DNA of 64,000 nt from Patiria miniata (GCF_015706575.1 NW_024037071.1:10033774-10097773); one strand, 5' to 3'. Positions 23,999-36,108 are shown, counted from the stretch's first letter. Numbers and translations are program-made. The notes: generated from the letters alone by a model not told the origin.

Positions 23999-24389
23999 TG
24001 TCGGAACATGGGGTGTCGGAACATAGAGGTGTCGGAACATAGGTTGAGTAGTCGGAACATAGGGGTGTCGGAACATAGGGGTGTCGGAACATATGGATGT
24101 CGGAACATAGGTTGAGTTGTCGGAACATAGGGGTGTCGTAACATAGGGGTGTCGGAACATAGGTTGAGTAGTCGGAACATAGGAGTGTCGGAACATAGGG
24201 GTGGCGGAACATAGGGGTGGCGGAACATAGGTTGAGTAGTCGGAACATAGGAGTGTCGGAACATAGGGGTGGCGGAACATAGGGGTGGCGGAACATAGGT
24301 TGAGTTGTCGGAACATAGGGGTGGCGGAACATAGGTTGAGTTGTCGGAACATAGGGGTGTCGGAACATAGGGGTGTCGGAACGTAGAGT
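23999..24389 (-). repeat. Minisatellite arm B, inverted orientation
   Basis: About 23 units of the reverse complement of arm A (GTCGGAACATAGGGGT and GTCGGAACATAGGTTGAGTW). Longer than arm A and with its own variants (GGGGTGG, GGAGTGT), so it diverged or expanded independently after inversion. Confidence 0.95.
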
Positions 24390-24889
24390 AGTCACCTGTG
24401 CAATCAGAGTAGGCTAAGGACAAGTTATGTCAAGTTTAATTTACTGCAACTTAGTACTCTCGTGAATCACCCAAACAGCCGGTTTAAAAATCTTTTCAGA
24501 GCTGAGCGAGGATGGACTTTGTCCCGTTCGTATAAGATCTTAATCGTATTAGGATATACTTTACTGAAATTCTGGATAAAGTATAAAGACGCCTTTGGTT
24601 ATTGATATGGAAATTTCATGCAAACTGGACAAAGAATTTTTGTATTACATAAATAGCTCTATATATGAATTGCCATCATAATTTCCACACAATGGTCCGC
24701 AAACGAGCCCTGCGCGGTTGATAAAAATAGTTACATTTTACTCTGCATTCGAGAATCGTTCATTTCGCGAAAATGGTACGTCGAAAAAAATCTTAAAAGA
24801 TGGGCAAGATATCGATCAAAACTTCTCCATAAGGGCCTATAGTCCTTCTTTGAACCTGACTGAATCGCTGGCTTATACTCAAATACTGA
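24390..24889. other. Intergenic, nothing recognised
   Basis: AT-rich DNA between two minisatellites; no exon or repeat family seen. Confidence 0.4.
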
Positions 24890-25255
24890 GTGTCACTTAT
24901 TGTGAATTAGACTTGCTTAAGTCTGTCAATGACTGACTGTCGCTTGTGAATTGCTGTTTACCTATCACACTGTCTCTTGTGAATTAGAGTGATTACCTAC
25001 CCCACTGACTGTCACGTGTGGATTATACTGTTTATCTATCACGCAGAGCTGATTGTCACTTGTTAATTAGACTGATTACCTTTATCTCAATGACTGATTA
25101 TCACTTGTGAATTAGACTATAGTTACCTATCCCGCTGACTGACTGTCATTTGTGAATTAGACTGACTGAATGTCTCCCCTCAAGTACACTGGTTACCTAT
25201 CTCACTGACTGACTGTCACTTGTCAAGTACACTGGTTACCCATCCCACTGACGTT
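24890..25255. repeat. Degenerate minisatellite, GACTGTCACTTGTGAATTAG units
   Basis: Roughly seven to eight units of about 40-55 bp, each with (GACT)n GTCACTTGTGAATTAGACTG followed by TTACCTATC. The last units replace GAATTAG by CAAGTACAC. Confidence 0.85.
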
Positions 25256-25269
25256 TATGTGTTAGTATG

Positions 25270-25556
25270 AAGTTTGGGTGTTTATTTTTTTCTTCAAAGA
25301 TGATCACCCCTAAAAGAAATCCATGAAGCCCATCGCCATTTTGATCCCCCAATCCATTGCAAAATAGAACGACTTTGGTTTCAGTTTCTTCCCAAATTTC
25401 TCAGAAATACAAGAGAGGTGGGATCTTTCATTGCTACAAACCCGCAAATGAATGGGGCAAGAATATTCTTTCTCTTCTAAGAGAAAGACTTAGTTTGACA
25501 GTACACAAATCGTGATTTGGCTGGCGTAGGCAATTTTGGTCCTATTTACTGGTCTG
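25270..25556 (-). mobile_element. MITE, CAGGCCAGTAAAT family, copy 3 (reversed, truncated)
   Basis: The reverse complement of 25500-25556 reads CAGACCAGTAAATAGGACC then AATTGCCTACGCCAGCC, as in the 32732 copy. AGCCCATCGCCATTTTGA and CCATTGCAAAAT match further in. The segment between is shortened and diverged, and the far end is missing. Confidence 0.65.
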
Positions 25557-25619
25557 CACCCCTATTCATTTATGTGATGTAGTATATAATAACGACACAC
25601 GTGCATTAGTCTGACGCCG

Positions 25620-25700
25620 CTTGATTCGAGGTCCGCTCGATGGTCCGAAGGTTCGATGGTCCGAAGGTTCGTTAATCCCAAGGTTCAATAGTCCGAACAC
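25620..25700. repeat. GATGGTCCGAAGGTTC short tandem
   Basis: TCGATGGTCCGAAGGT occurs twice in tandem and decays into TTAATCCCAAGGT and AATAGTCCGAAC. Confidence 0.7.
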
Positions 25701-25709
25701 ACAAATTCA

Positions 25710-26060
25710 TTAGTCTAAGTATCACCCGTTATCCACAGAGCCAAGTCTCCTGTATAACGTCTGATATATCTCAGCATGCATGACGTCATTTCGTTCCGAA
25801 ATCAGGACTAAGATTGTGATTGGTCAATTTTGATGCCGTGTTTTTTGTAATACAACAACCTGTACAAAAAAGCTACTCCTCGTGGGCGTGATGTTTACGC
25901 ACGCGGGGAGCTCGAATTACGCACGTAAAGAAGGCGCCTGCAGATTGGTCAGTTTCTCGAGGTCATACGCAGTCTAGTTGCATAATTAATCCCCGAATCT
26001 GTTTACGTATAATAGACCATGGTCGGCTTCGCCAGGGCCAGGGTCTAGTCTATTACATAG
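25710..26060 (+). repeat. Dispersed repeat, uninterrupted copy of the 61.1-62.2 kb outer element
   Basis: AGTCTAAGTATCACCCGTT, ATGACGTCATTTCG, GATTGGTCA, TTTTTGTAATACAACAAC and ATAATAGACCATGG occur in the same order as in 61090-61320 plus 62017-62385. Here the GTAATA-CAACAAC junction is intact, so it serves as an unoccupied reference for the insertion at 61321. Confidence 0.6.
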
Positions 26061-26165
26061 AATAGGGGGTTCATTAGTCCGAACCGTGATGAAATAAGGT
26101 TAGACAATCTTTACTAGGCTATATGTCTGCTAAGTCTTGTTCAAGTATAATACATGTAGCATGTA

Positions 26166-26618
26166 CAGGTTGAGTAACAAAAAAAGGAAACCCAAATGGC
26201 AGGACAATTTTCTTTAAAAAGTTCTGCATGTAGCACTATTAAAATGTAGGATATGAAAGCCCAATTAATAAGCTTTCTTTTAGTACACGAATCATTCAAA
26301 TCACTCATGTAGGCCTACTGTTCAAGTTACGGAATTTTAAACACAACCACCGTTTTAACGTTCTGTCCGCGGATCACAAAAAAAATGGTGTGTGTTCTTT
26401 CAGCAAAACGAAAACAATTCACACACATTGCTGGCTGTGATGTGTTTAAAATTCCGTAACTTGAAAAGCACATGAGCGATTTGAATCATTCTTGTGCTAA
26501 AAGAAAGCTTATTAATTGGGCGTTCATATCCTGGATTTTGAAAGTGCTACATGCAGAACTTCATTGAAAAATATGGGTCCAGGCATTTGGGTATCCTTTT
26601 TTCTTTTTACTCACCCTG
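26166..26618. mobile_element. Fold-back Tc1/mariner-like MITE, copy 1
   Basis: A 453-bp near-complete inverted repeat. It begins CAGGTTGAGTAACAAAAA and ends TTTTTACTCACCCTG, flanked by TA on both sides (26164 and 26619), the target duplication of Tc1/mariner elements. The arms pair through CCCAATTAATAAGCTTTCTT and ATTCCGTAACTTGAA. Same family as 44533-44997. Confidence 0.85.
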
Positions 26619-29520
26619 TATGCGAATGCAGTACAAGGGCTGCACAAATACTGTACAAACGGAGCTTGGCACTTGGCTCTCCGGGCCGATTGTATAATAG
26701 ACTCGGGCAAAGTCAGCATTAAAATCAAATTGTCCTTGTTACATCTCATAATAATACTGAAAGCACGGTCGTTCTTCGGTCACCGAACTGTATATATCGG
26801 GCCTGATAACTCATGGTGACCGCCAAATTATTGCCTGAAATGCCCGCCTCTGGTGTATAATGGCGTCATTTGGGCCCATTTCTATTTACATTTTCCCGCA
26901 TTCCGCCGTCGCTTATCGATGCCAAAAAGACCCCAAAATGTCGTGGGGAGCTTTCCGCTATCTCGTCTAGTCTGGGCCCGGCCCATTAGATATCGTCTGT
27001 TGGCCATGATTTAAACAAAATTATGATAATAATGCCACCATGAAAGGTTTTTTTTCCCTGAGAGATAGATAAACGACATCGATTTCTGACGGGGATGTTT
27101 AGATTTGTGTGCGCGAAGGGAACTTTTAAGCGATGGTCCCACTGATTTTACGAAATCTCGGCTCTGGTTGAGGTTTATGTTTATTTAAGGCCCCAGACAT
27201 GGGGATTTCGACACAACATGGGTCCATGATTCTGCTAGACAATCCACATCATATCTTTTGATTTGAGTCATTCCGTTTGGTTTGATTCCGGAGCCGTTAG
27301 CCGAACCGAAAACGGAGCCGAGATTTTGGAAATTGTCAGAAATGTCGGACAGGTTTATTAACCATTTGGGGCGATACGGACCCTCTTTTATACAGGATTT
27401 AAAAGGTCTAAATTTTCTTCATAAAATGCAAACATATTCCGAAGGAAAAATGTAAATTCAGGACACCATACATTTTCAAAATGCACAAATGAATCTTGTT
27501 TTATTCAACTGAGGATGGGGACTTTTCAATGATTTTGTTCAACCCATAACTGTGCAGAGATCGCCCTATTGTTTCATTCAAGATTGGGCTAATTTAGGTT
27601 TCAGATTTTCAGCACGCATTTTTATTTTGAACAAAGTGAAAATTGCCTTCGAGCTACAAAGGAATTAAGAAAAACTGGAATGTTCGCAAATTGCAACGGA
27701 CGGATATTGTGGGCTCACTTTGAATATGGAAGAATAAGAAAGGAAGAACGATGCCTTCTGTATGCCTTGGTAGGAAATTGGAGGCATTTCCTTGTTTTTT
27801 TCCCTACAATACATTGATTCAAACAAAGATGTAAAATTCCATGGACCTTTCGTAAGTTGGCTTATGGTTAAAATTGATTGTGATTAACCAGCTTTCTACA
27901 AAAATAGTACATTTGATTGTAAATTAATTAACTCTGGAGACGTTTGCGAATACACCGTGTGTATAGTGACAAAAGAAAGAGAAGTCTGATTTGGGAGGAA
28001 CCGTGAATACACTCTCATAAAGATGGTCGGTGCATTCTGACCGAAACGTCGAGATGATTTTGTTTTTGTCTCGGAACCAATTTTTTTTTTTTTTTAGATG
28101 TAATCACTTCACATGGCATCGTGGCAGACTTCTCTCATTATACTCATGGGTGTCGCGAGAGGGGGGGGGGTGGACAAGCCACACACAAAAAAGGAGAAAT
28201 AAAAAGGAGAAAAAGAGGCGCTAAATCATATTGTTGTTAATTTAATGGGTTGTGGGGGGTCAAAAAAATTAATGTCCCTGCCCACCCTCGAAAAAAATGA
28301 TCAATGGGAAAAATGCTGGAAAATATAGGGACTTTTTGTGGAAAATGTGCTTTGCCCCCCTCTAGAAAAAATCATGAATTTACACTCAAAACAAAGTGCT
28401 CCAAATCACAATTAGTGTTAATTAAAACCATGGGACATTGCAGATCTGTTTTCATGATTTAAAAAAACAAAACGGTCGATTTCCATCCAGTCAAGCCGCA
28501 ATTTCCACAAGAACACATTGAGCAGTGTCACAGAGAGATCCATTGTGATCGAGTATGTTCCATTTTTTTTCCTGGTCTAAATCCGTTATCACTGTAGTTA
28601 GCAATGTGAAATGGAGCTTAATATTTTTTAACAGGTTGGGTCTGAGCACTCCCCATGGACTGTATGAAAAGGTTGGGACTATAATTAGTATAAGCACGCT
28701 GTGGTGCCGGCTTGTGTGTCAATCAGCATTACACGGGCCCTATTTAGGAACTGCAAACAGCCTAGTTTAATACCTATTGTCTGTCTAAATGCCAGAACAA
28801 AAAGTGTACTACCCGTTGTTGTATAAACCATTATAATATAATTGTTAGCCCTTCCTTTTATTTTCTTCTTTACTTTTTGTAAAAGACAATAAGCTGAAGT
28901 GTCAACTTTGACTTCCTTTTTCTTCCAAACTGCAGCCCTCGAACTCGGAGGCAAACAGTGGTGGCGACGCGGTGGCGAAGGGGGGAGTCCACGGGATGAC
29001 GAGACAGTTTCACCCCGTCACAAAGACAGAGGCAGTGCTGGTACCCCCCGGCTGACCCCGGTCCCCGGCCCCTTGTGTTTACAGTGGTTGACCCGCGCGG
29101 GTCGACCCGTGTCATCAGTGACGGGGAAAAACAAGCTCCGGTCTCCTTTAAAGGTTTGTTCTAGCACCTCACTGTTCAGTCTACTAATGGATATCCCTTG
29201 ATTTAAATTTGAAAGCATTGTTTCCCTCCCAAAATCTATAGTTCAAGACCGATATGTCACATGCTCAGTTCTAGGCATTAGTGACGCATTTGATTGAATA
29301 CTGCCACCAACGGCAGCTGTGTTATAAGACCACGATCATTAACGCCTTGGTTATGAATCCCCAGTGACTTAGAAGGGCCTTTAACTGTTACCCATAAAGC
29401 ATCATGCACATTCCTGTGTCGTCGAAACCAGAGAAGAAGATTGACAAGGCAAAAATAAACTCCCAATAATTTATACTTATCCATGAGCCCGTGGCGGTTG
29501 AATGCGTTCACTTACCCTAA
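26619..29520. other. NK4-NK3 intergenic, candidate regulatory DNA
   Basis: Stretches at 26800-27010, 27170-27400 and 28920-29150 are GC-balanced and apparently unique. G/C runs at 28155, 28250 and 28355 mark decayed MITEs. The 100-codon frame at 28899-29201 has no domain. No exon supported. Confidence 0.4.
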
Positions 29521-29680
29521 AACTTGGAATTCCAACATCACCCCCCCCAAAAAAAAGGGGGGAGCCTCTTACGTGACGTTACCAAACACGTTGGAAATGT
29601 TTAGAGTTCCTATGCGAGTGCACATGTGATGACAGAGACGTTGGTGAGTGCTTGGTTTCAACCACTTTGTTTCCCTGGCG

Positions 29681-29696
29681 TCACAGAGGGCGCTAT
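29681..29696 (+). promoter_or_regulatory. Possible CTCF-like site
   Basis: TCACAGAGGGCGCTAT resembles the CTCF core in + orientation. Confidence 0.3.
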
Positions 29697-30559
29697 ACAC
29701 ATTTTCCGTCGATAAAACACGAGAACCATGGCCGTGTCCAAATTCACTGGCAACTACGATCGGTGAATCGGTGAAGAGTGGACAGGCCCGGATTAAGTGT
29801 TTCGTAGGCCCTAGGCACCAGTGTTCCAAAGAATGGAGAAGGAAGGGGAAAGGATGAGGGAATAAGAACAAAGTGGAGAATGTAAATAATAAACACCGCT
29901 GCTCAAAACTCCGCGAAGCTAAAATCCGGTTCTGAAACCCATGTCAAAAGATTGTACATTCTGTCATGCCGGCACAAGCTGCCACGCGAAGTCGCTTCAC
30001 ATACGGGGGTTGACAGCTACAGCTGTGCATTTAAAAAATATAAAAATATTAAAAATACCACCATAGGATTTAAAGACCCCCCCCCCCTGCAGTCTGGGAC
30101 CAGGGAACAGGCCTGAACAAGGTATGCGCAAAGGTACTGAGCATGTACATGCAGTTTTGCGACAATGAAATAAAAACGTTATAGCTGGATTGAATTTGGT
30201 ATTTTCGAGCAATTTCAAAAATTAATTTCGAACGATTACAGTACAAGCTCTCAATATAACAAATTAATCATTCTTTCAATTGTACTCCGATAGAAAAGAA
30301 AGAAAATAAAACAAAAAGTTATGTGGCGATGGCCAAGTCTTCAGGAGTCGGACTTATGACCCTAACTCAATGAGCCCCTTACCGACTTCCATATAGAACT
30401 CTTCTGGGACTCGGTACCCGGCCCACCACACCTCCTTCCCTGTCCATCCATGTAACTCGAAAGTCAGGCACCATAAAGGGAGGAAACGAGGTGGCACCCT
30501 AAGCCTTGCTGCCGAGTCAGCAAAAGAACCCCGTACCTATACGCAGACGCCAACCTGGA

Positions 30560-30757
30560 CTTCGCAGACAGTCCCAACTTGTGAGTCAGCTTACCGACCG
30601 ACCGAGCTAACTGCTGTTGGTAAATGAAGACGGGAAATTAATACTCTTAAATGACAGAACCGCGGGCATCGAAAACCAAAAGATGGCACCAAGCGGTTTC
30701 GAACCCCTAACCCTGGGTCCGCTGTCAGACAGCTTAACAACTAAGCTATTTCAGTAG
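30560..30757 (-). mobile_element. tRNA-derived SINE-like remnant with two A-box-like segments
   Basis: On the minus strand TAGCTTAGTTGTTAAGC then GGGGTTCGAAACC (B box, about 30694-30707) lie at tRNA spacing. A second A-box-like TTAGCTCGGTCGGT...AAGCTG follows near 30590-30612. The T arm and acceptor do not pair well, so this is a tRNA-derived repeat and not a functional tRNA. Confidence 0.5.
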
Positions 30758-31619
30758 GTGCTTTTCTCTTTGCGTTTAAAACATAATGCTTATTTCCGCA
30801 GTGGGAGAGTTACTTTGTGTTTCATAGCTGCACGAAAGATGCATCAGCATCGTGCTATACACATGAATGCTGTTGCGTAACTCTTTTCTACAATCATTCC
30901 TAAGTACCGAGCAGTTGACTATTCAGAGTCACTACGAGCAATTAACCTCACCAAGCTCGTCCTTATTGTGTCTCATCAATGATTGTTTCGCGTCGCGCGT
31001 CTTTCGGCCGGCACTGACACGTTGCTATGATTTAGAGAAATTCTAGCAAGTTTCCCCTCCCTCATTATATTTATATCAAACTACTGACCCGTTTACAAAT
31101 TTAAGAACTAATTAATCGTGTGATGATCTTTGAAGGGAAAAATAACCTAAAGTCATTAGTTAACCCCCTCCCTTAAAAATTAACAGAATGTAAATTTGAA
31201 AGAGGGTACATGGAACTAAAGCTTTAATTTGATCATTTGATGGATGTCTTTTATTCCCGCCCGTGAGAATTGCCGAGAGCATGGCTGAGAATACTAGTGT
31301 TTCCCCCGATTTTTTGGAATTGGAGGTATTAATCGGTGTCTGGTTGCATTTATTTAATGACAGTTCGATTGACCGTTACGCGCGCGACCGCCTGGTGTGG
31401 AGTAGACTGGTACCCCGCGGCGATACCGCTTGTCGGTCATGCAGACTGTAATCTGCTCGTTAAACATGTTTGTTTTAGGTGCAGCGATCCCCGCACCACA
31501 GTCTGCCGGGGACCAACTCGTACAAATCAAATTAACAGCTTGAAGATCTTTGTCAAACAGGTTTTCATCATCGATTAATGTAAGTTCCTTGCTCTATGGT
31601 TTATGTATATTCCTAAATG

Positions 31620-31750
31620 TACAATTAGGGAGACACCTTATCGTTATTTTTTCGATAATAGGGAGACACCGGCTTTTAGGGAGACACATAACTGTCTCCC
31701 TAATGGCACAGCCCCCCTTTAGAGGCAACATTTTACTGTCTCGATTAGGT
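31620..31750 (-). repeat. TAGGGAGACA-family repeat, copy 2
   Basis: Three AGGGAGACAC units plus a palindrome, TTAGGGAGACA...TGTCTCCCTAA (31676-31703), then GGCACAGCCCCCCTTTAGAG. Reverse complement of the order seen at 4385-4470. Confidence 0.55.
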
Positions 31751-32731
31751 TACATTTGTTGCTCGTGGTCAGACAATTTCAGGATTTAACGTCTTTTCAA
31801 GTGCTTCAAACTCAGTGTTTCAAATATTTGGTGTTATTCCACAATCCGGCCATCTTGAATCAAAACTCAACTACCCCTGTATTAAAATTGAAATTCAGAT
31901 GAGTAAAAAATGAAAATCGGATGCAATGGACGCAAAATATACCTCCATGGTTAAATTAACCTCATTGTGCATCAATTAATAATTCTTTATGTCGGACTTA
32001 AAGTCTTTTATAAAATAGTCTGGCATCTTCCCATTCGGGGGATTCACAATGCAGCGCGCCACCAAGAGTTTGCCATGCGGAGTCCATTTTTCAAGTTTAC
32101 AGTCGACAACACACGGCCCGTATTAATGAGTGTCAGTAAACAAATTGAGCTAATTTGATATAGATTTGGGCATAGCGTTCTGCCACCTTACATATTGATA
32201 AAAAGAGAAGAAAAATGCAAAGATATACTCGAATCATACGCTTACGAAAGCTGACCGGAAAAACGAACAATTTCAAATATCCCGCGCTGCGAATTTGTCG
32301 CCCATCTTCCACAATGCACTAGGAACAAAAATAACTCTTCCTGGCAAACTTTTGGTGGCGCACTGCATTGTGAATCGCCTGAATTCTTGGCCAAGTTCGC
32401 GCAGCAACTATCTGTCAACCACTGGTCGGTTTTGCCTGGTACCCAGGTTATATTTGTGTATCATTCACCCGTCAAAATCGACCAATGGTTGACACTCGCT
32501 GCTCGAACTTGGCACAAGGGTGAGCAGTCTAAAACAGCCATCTCGTGAATAAGGCCATGTAAGCAGATTCTCACAACGAATTACATGACTAGTCATTACG
32601 AATACCACTACCACTATTACCAGTGCATCACCCTTCATGCTTTGTTTATCACTTGACCTATAATTTGACCTCTGTTACTTAAGAGTTCATTACTGATGGG
32701 CGCTCCCATATCTGGACTGGGGCACAGGGTG
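31751..32731. other. Intergenic, nothing recognised
   Basis: AT-rich; no exon, repeat family or RNA gene recognised. Confidence 0.4.
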
Positions 32732-33183
32732 CAGGCCAGTAAATAGGCCAGAAATTGCCTACGCCGGCCAAATCACGATTTGCATGCCCTAAATTCTCCG
32801 ATATTAGAGTATTTTGAGGGTCATGAACTTGAGGGTTTGTAAAACCAAAACAAAAAATGGAAGTCGTACAGGGCCAGGGTCTGCGAGCTCGTATTTCTGT
32901 TAAATGCGGATGAAACATCCCTAAAATTGCTCCGTTTTGCAATGGAGCGGAGGCCTTTATTTTTCGAAATGGCGATGGGCTACTGGACTACTTTGGATGG
33001 ATTTTTTTCCCAAAAGGCATTGGTTAACAAGCAAAAAAAATAACAGAAAATGAAAGATGATGAATTAAGATTCAGTTTGATGTGTGTCTCAAACACCTTA
33101 GAGAGTTGTGAGTTATTTCAAAATGATTTTTGGAAGTGCGCGTAATGATCACTGAGGTCTATTGCAGTCTATTTACTGGTCTG
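32732..33183 (+). mobile_element. MITE, CAGGCCAGTAAAT family, copy 2
   Basis: CAGGCCAGTAAATAG at the start and CTATTTACTGGTCTG at the end are imperfect inverted repeats. Near full-length match to 6530-6994. No coding capacity. Confidence 0.75.
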
Positions 33184-33236
33184 AATCCTGTAAGTTGTTC
33201 CTTTCATCCACTGCTTCCATCCAGTGTAGCGACGGA

Positions 33237-33252
33237 TAGCGCCCTCTCGTGG
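33237..33252 (-). promoter_or_regulatory. Possible CTCF-like site (best match)
   Basis: The reverse complement CCACGAGAGGGCGCTA fits the bilaterian CTCF consensus CCACNAGRGGGCGC throughout. Confidence 0.35.
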
Positions 33253-33711
33253 TTAGCTGTTGTCCATTCTAATTTTCCTCTAGTTGTAGTGTGCCAATGT
33301 ACTGTACGCTAGAGGAACAAGTACGTGGTATAATACGAGGGCCAGACTTCGTTAGTTTGGTCCACAATAATTCGGTTGAATGTTGAAATTCCAAAACCTT
33401 TTGGTTTTTTGCTTTGTTGTGGGAGTATATTTTGTATGGATGTTTTCCGAGCCAGATTGGAAGCAAAATTATAACTTACAGTTTGGCCTGCAGTTTTTGA
33501 ATACCAGTATTTGAACTTTACCTGCTAATTTTTGATGATGTCCAATGATTTCATTTTAATTGGTGGACCTCGTGCAATTATCTGAATTTTAAAAGCGAGA
33601 ACCAATTAGTGGATCATGACAATGTCAAAATGGGTTGTAGGGGCCTACTATGGTCCAAAATCGTTTAGTTCCCAATATTCAAATATCAACGGTTCCAACA
33701 AAACAAGAACA
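33253..33711. other. Intergenic, nothing recognised
   Basis: AT-rich; no exon or repeat family recognised. Confidence 0.4.
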
Positions 33712-33992
33712 TGGGCGTCAATCGGTGGGGGACCGGGGGACAAGTCCCGTCCCCCCCCCCCCCACTTTTTTCGTCCCCGAATAAAAATTGTAGCCTACTT
33801 TAATGATTCTATTGCTCAGAATAGCTGATTCAGTGACTCCAAACTCGAAACTGATGTTTAAAAAATTGGTTTTAGTGGTTAAAAATTGACTCAGATCGCA
33901 CCACAGAGCGTCTAGAATCTAAAATTCCGCGCTCGCATTAGTGCTCATCAAGGTATGCCCCCCCCCCACTTTTGAGAATCGATTGACGCCCT
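33712..33992. mobile_element. MITE with GGGCGTCAATCG termini
   Basis: GGGCGTCAATCG at 33713 and CGATTGACGCCC ending 33991 are perfect 12-bp inverted repeats. C runs next to ACTTTT occur near both ends. No clear target duplication. Confidence 0.65.
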
Positions 33993-34888
33993 TGTGCATA
34001 TTACTTATTAATTTATTGGGACAAATAGTACAGTCCCTCAGCATGTAATTACAAAGCACAGTGATGGGTAGATTCTGACAGTGACCAGGTACAAACCATA
34101 CCCATACAAGAACACAGCTCCCGCAACCCGATCCGTTCTATGTGGTCTAATAATTTGCCGGGCCCACATCTCGCGGACGGATTCGCCGTTTATTATTTTA
34201 TCTGGCGCGAAAACAAACTGTCAATCACGCCGTGGACAAGTATTAGGACTGGGGAAATGAAATGGTAATGAATTTTGTGAATGCTTGTGAAAGGACGGGA
34301 GTTTATGTTATTGAACGATAACAACAGGGAATGGCTTCGGGGAAAATGGGTTAAAGGGGCAGTCCGAGAACAGCAAAACAAAAATGGTTGCAAAGTTATT
34401 TCGATATAAAAACACCATCATTTTGTGTATGCATCAGTACAACGTATTCTTAATCTTCAGTTCATGGGTAACTTTTTAAATCAAAATTCGAAAAGAATCC
34501 TGAGGTTTTCGAACCGCTTTCTTGAAGCTTTTGGTTGATGGTTTATCTTTTCCAAACTGGTCCTCTGTCAGTGTCCAAAGTAGGCATACAGTCTATGGCT
34601 ACGATTTTTCACCATCATGATGTGGCAACAAGTGAATCCGGCTAGCCTATAGCCACAGAAAACCTATTCGGACGTGGCCTAACTATCAAGGTTCTGAAAT
34701 TAAAACCCCAAATAACGCATTTCACGTTTGGTTCGGGGGAGGAATCGAAATTTCAAGATGACGATGAAACTTCCCGAAACCGAAGCTTGAGTATCTCCAC
34801 GGGTGAGCTAAAGAACGTGGGAATGTCATAGAGGCTGAAGATATTTTATGGCGGTAGTAAAATTTCCTGCCAAAGTTAGAATCCTGAA
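33993..34888. other. Intergenic, nothing recognised
   Basis: No exon or repeat family recognised. Confidence 0.4.
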
Positions 34889-35073
34889 CTGGGCGGATCC
34901 AGCTTTGGCTCAAGGGGTGAGCGGGGGCGGGTTGGAGGGGATAAATGGCCGGGGGTGGGGGTGGGGTAGCAGGCATGTGCTATGCCTTCCTGCATGATTT
35001 TCCTATATTTTGCGACCCGGGGGGGGGGTACACCCCTAAACACCCCCCCCCCCCCAGATCAGCGATACTGTTG
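34889..35073. mobile_element. GGGCGGATCCAG-type MITE remnant
   Basis: Starts CTGGGCGGATCCAGCTTTGG and ends CAGATCAGCGATACTG. The middle (GTAGCAGGCATGTGCTATGC, then a G run and a C run) parallels the right part of 20499-21092. Decayed ends, no target duplication. Confidence 0.5.
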
Positions 35074-36108
35074 TCAATTTACTCTTCGTGTTTAATATTG
35101 TTTATCGTGCGGCAGTAATGGGTACTACTACATTTATTAATGATGGAACATTAGCAGAGATTATCCTCTTTTGATGCAGTTGCAGTTTCCAGCTGCGGCG
35201 ACCTATTTTGTTGCTGCACAGTTGCTTAGAGCCTATGTGTCTCCTGTTCTTCAGTTGCTTGGCTGTTTAAGTTACACCAGTCTTCGTCGAAAAGTCTGTT
35301 CAATAAGCTGAAAACAATAAACATTATTATTTAGACAGTTCTGTGTTTGCAGTTAAACGAACAGTTCTTTCAAATTGAAAGTATCATGTCTTTGTATCCA
35401 CACTTGTCACTATTCATTCCCTTCAACTTTAAACAAACACCAGTCAATATTTTTCAATTTCGAAGGTGTGCCTTTAAGGAATTCTCCGTATACTGGATAT
35501 TTTTGACAATCACTTTCAATAACAGGCAATCAGGCGAGCTGTGCTACTCGTGTTAATCGCGTGATTCCCCATTAGTCATGTCTGTCGATTGCCGTCCGCG
35601 ACACCCATAATAACTCACCATTCGGGTCTTGTTTCTTTTAGTTGTTTAAACAACTCACTCCGTTTGTTTAATCACTGATTGGAGAAAGAAACGAATTTAA
35701 AAGAAGCTGGGTTAAATGGTACGGGAATTTGGACAAGTTGGACTCGTGCATCATGGAGTTGGGGAGAGTCGCCAAATAAACAAGGATTTAATCTTAAACC
35801 ATCGTTACTATCTGCTTTGTGGAATGGTTGTTCAAACAGAGGGATTCTTTTACAGCGATCTTTTTTTTTCTCGTTGATAAATCTCTTCACATGCCAAATG
35901 AATTGATTGCACATATCACATGCCCGACTTGAACTAGTCAGCACAGGGAGGACCTTCCTATAGAGAAACGTGCTCGCAATGATAATAATAATAAATTGCC
36001 GTGGTAAGCAATGACTTTTGAAAGGTTTTTTATGTATGTTTTAGAGACTTTTAATATGGTCTCTCCCAGTTGATCAAAAGTGGTTTGGTTTCGTTGGATC
36101 AGTAAGTA
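35074..36108. other. Intergenic, nothing recognised
   Basis: No exon or repeat family recognised. Overlapping 75- and 90-codon frames on both strands at 35672-35944 have no known motif. Confidence 0.4.

Larger units (their letters stand above)
29521..31610. other. Intergenic with tRNA-like remnants, no gene recognised
   Basis: C/A/G runs at 29542-29562 and 30078-30088. A CTCF-like motif at 29681. tRNA-derived sequence at 30560-30757. 31250-31560 is GC-balanced and unique-looking; its 62- and 80-codon frames carry no known motif. Confidence 0.4.

Noticed and set aside
23674..24389. CRISPR array
   Set aside because: Units are direct tandem without variable spacers, present in both orientations in an animal genome; it is a minisatellite.
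23508..24423. Long open frames (up to 170 codons) on both strands with repeated MFRHPYVPT-type peptide
   Set aside because: They are generated by the 16/20-bp minisatellite, open in several frames on both strands, and lack any gene context.
30680..30757. Functional tRNA gene
   Set aside because: A and B boxes are present but acceptor and T stems do not pair adequately.
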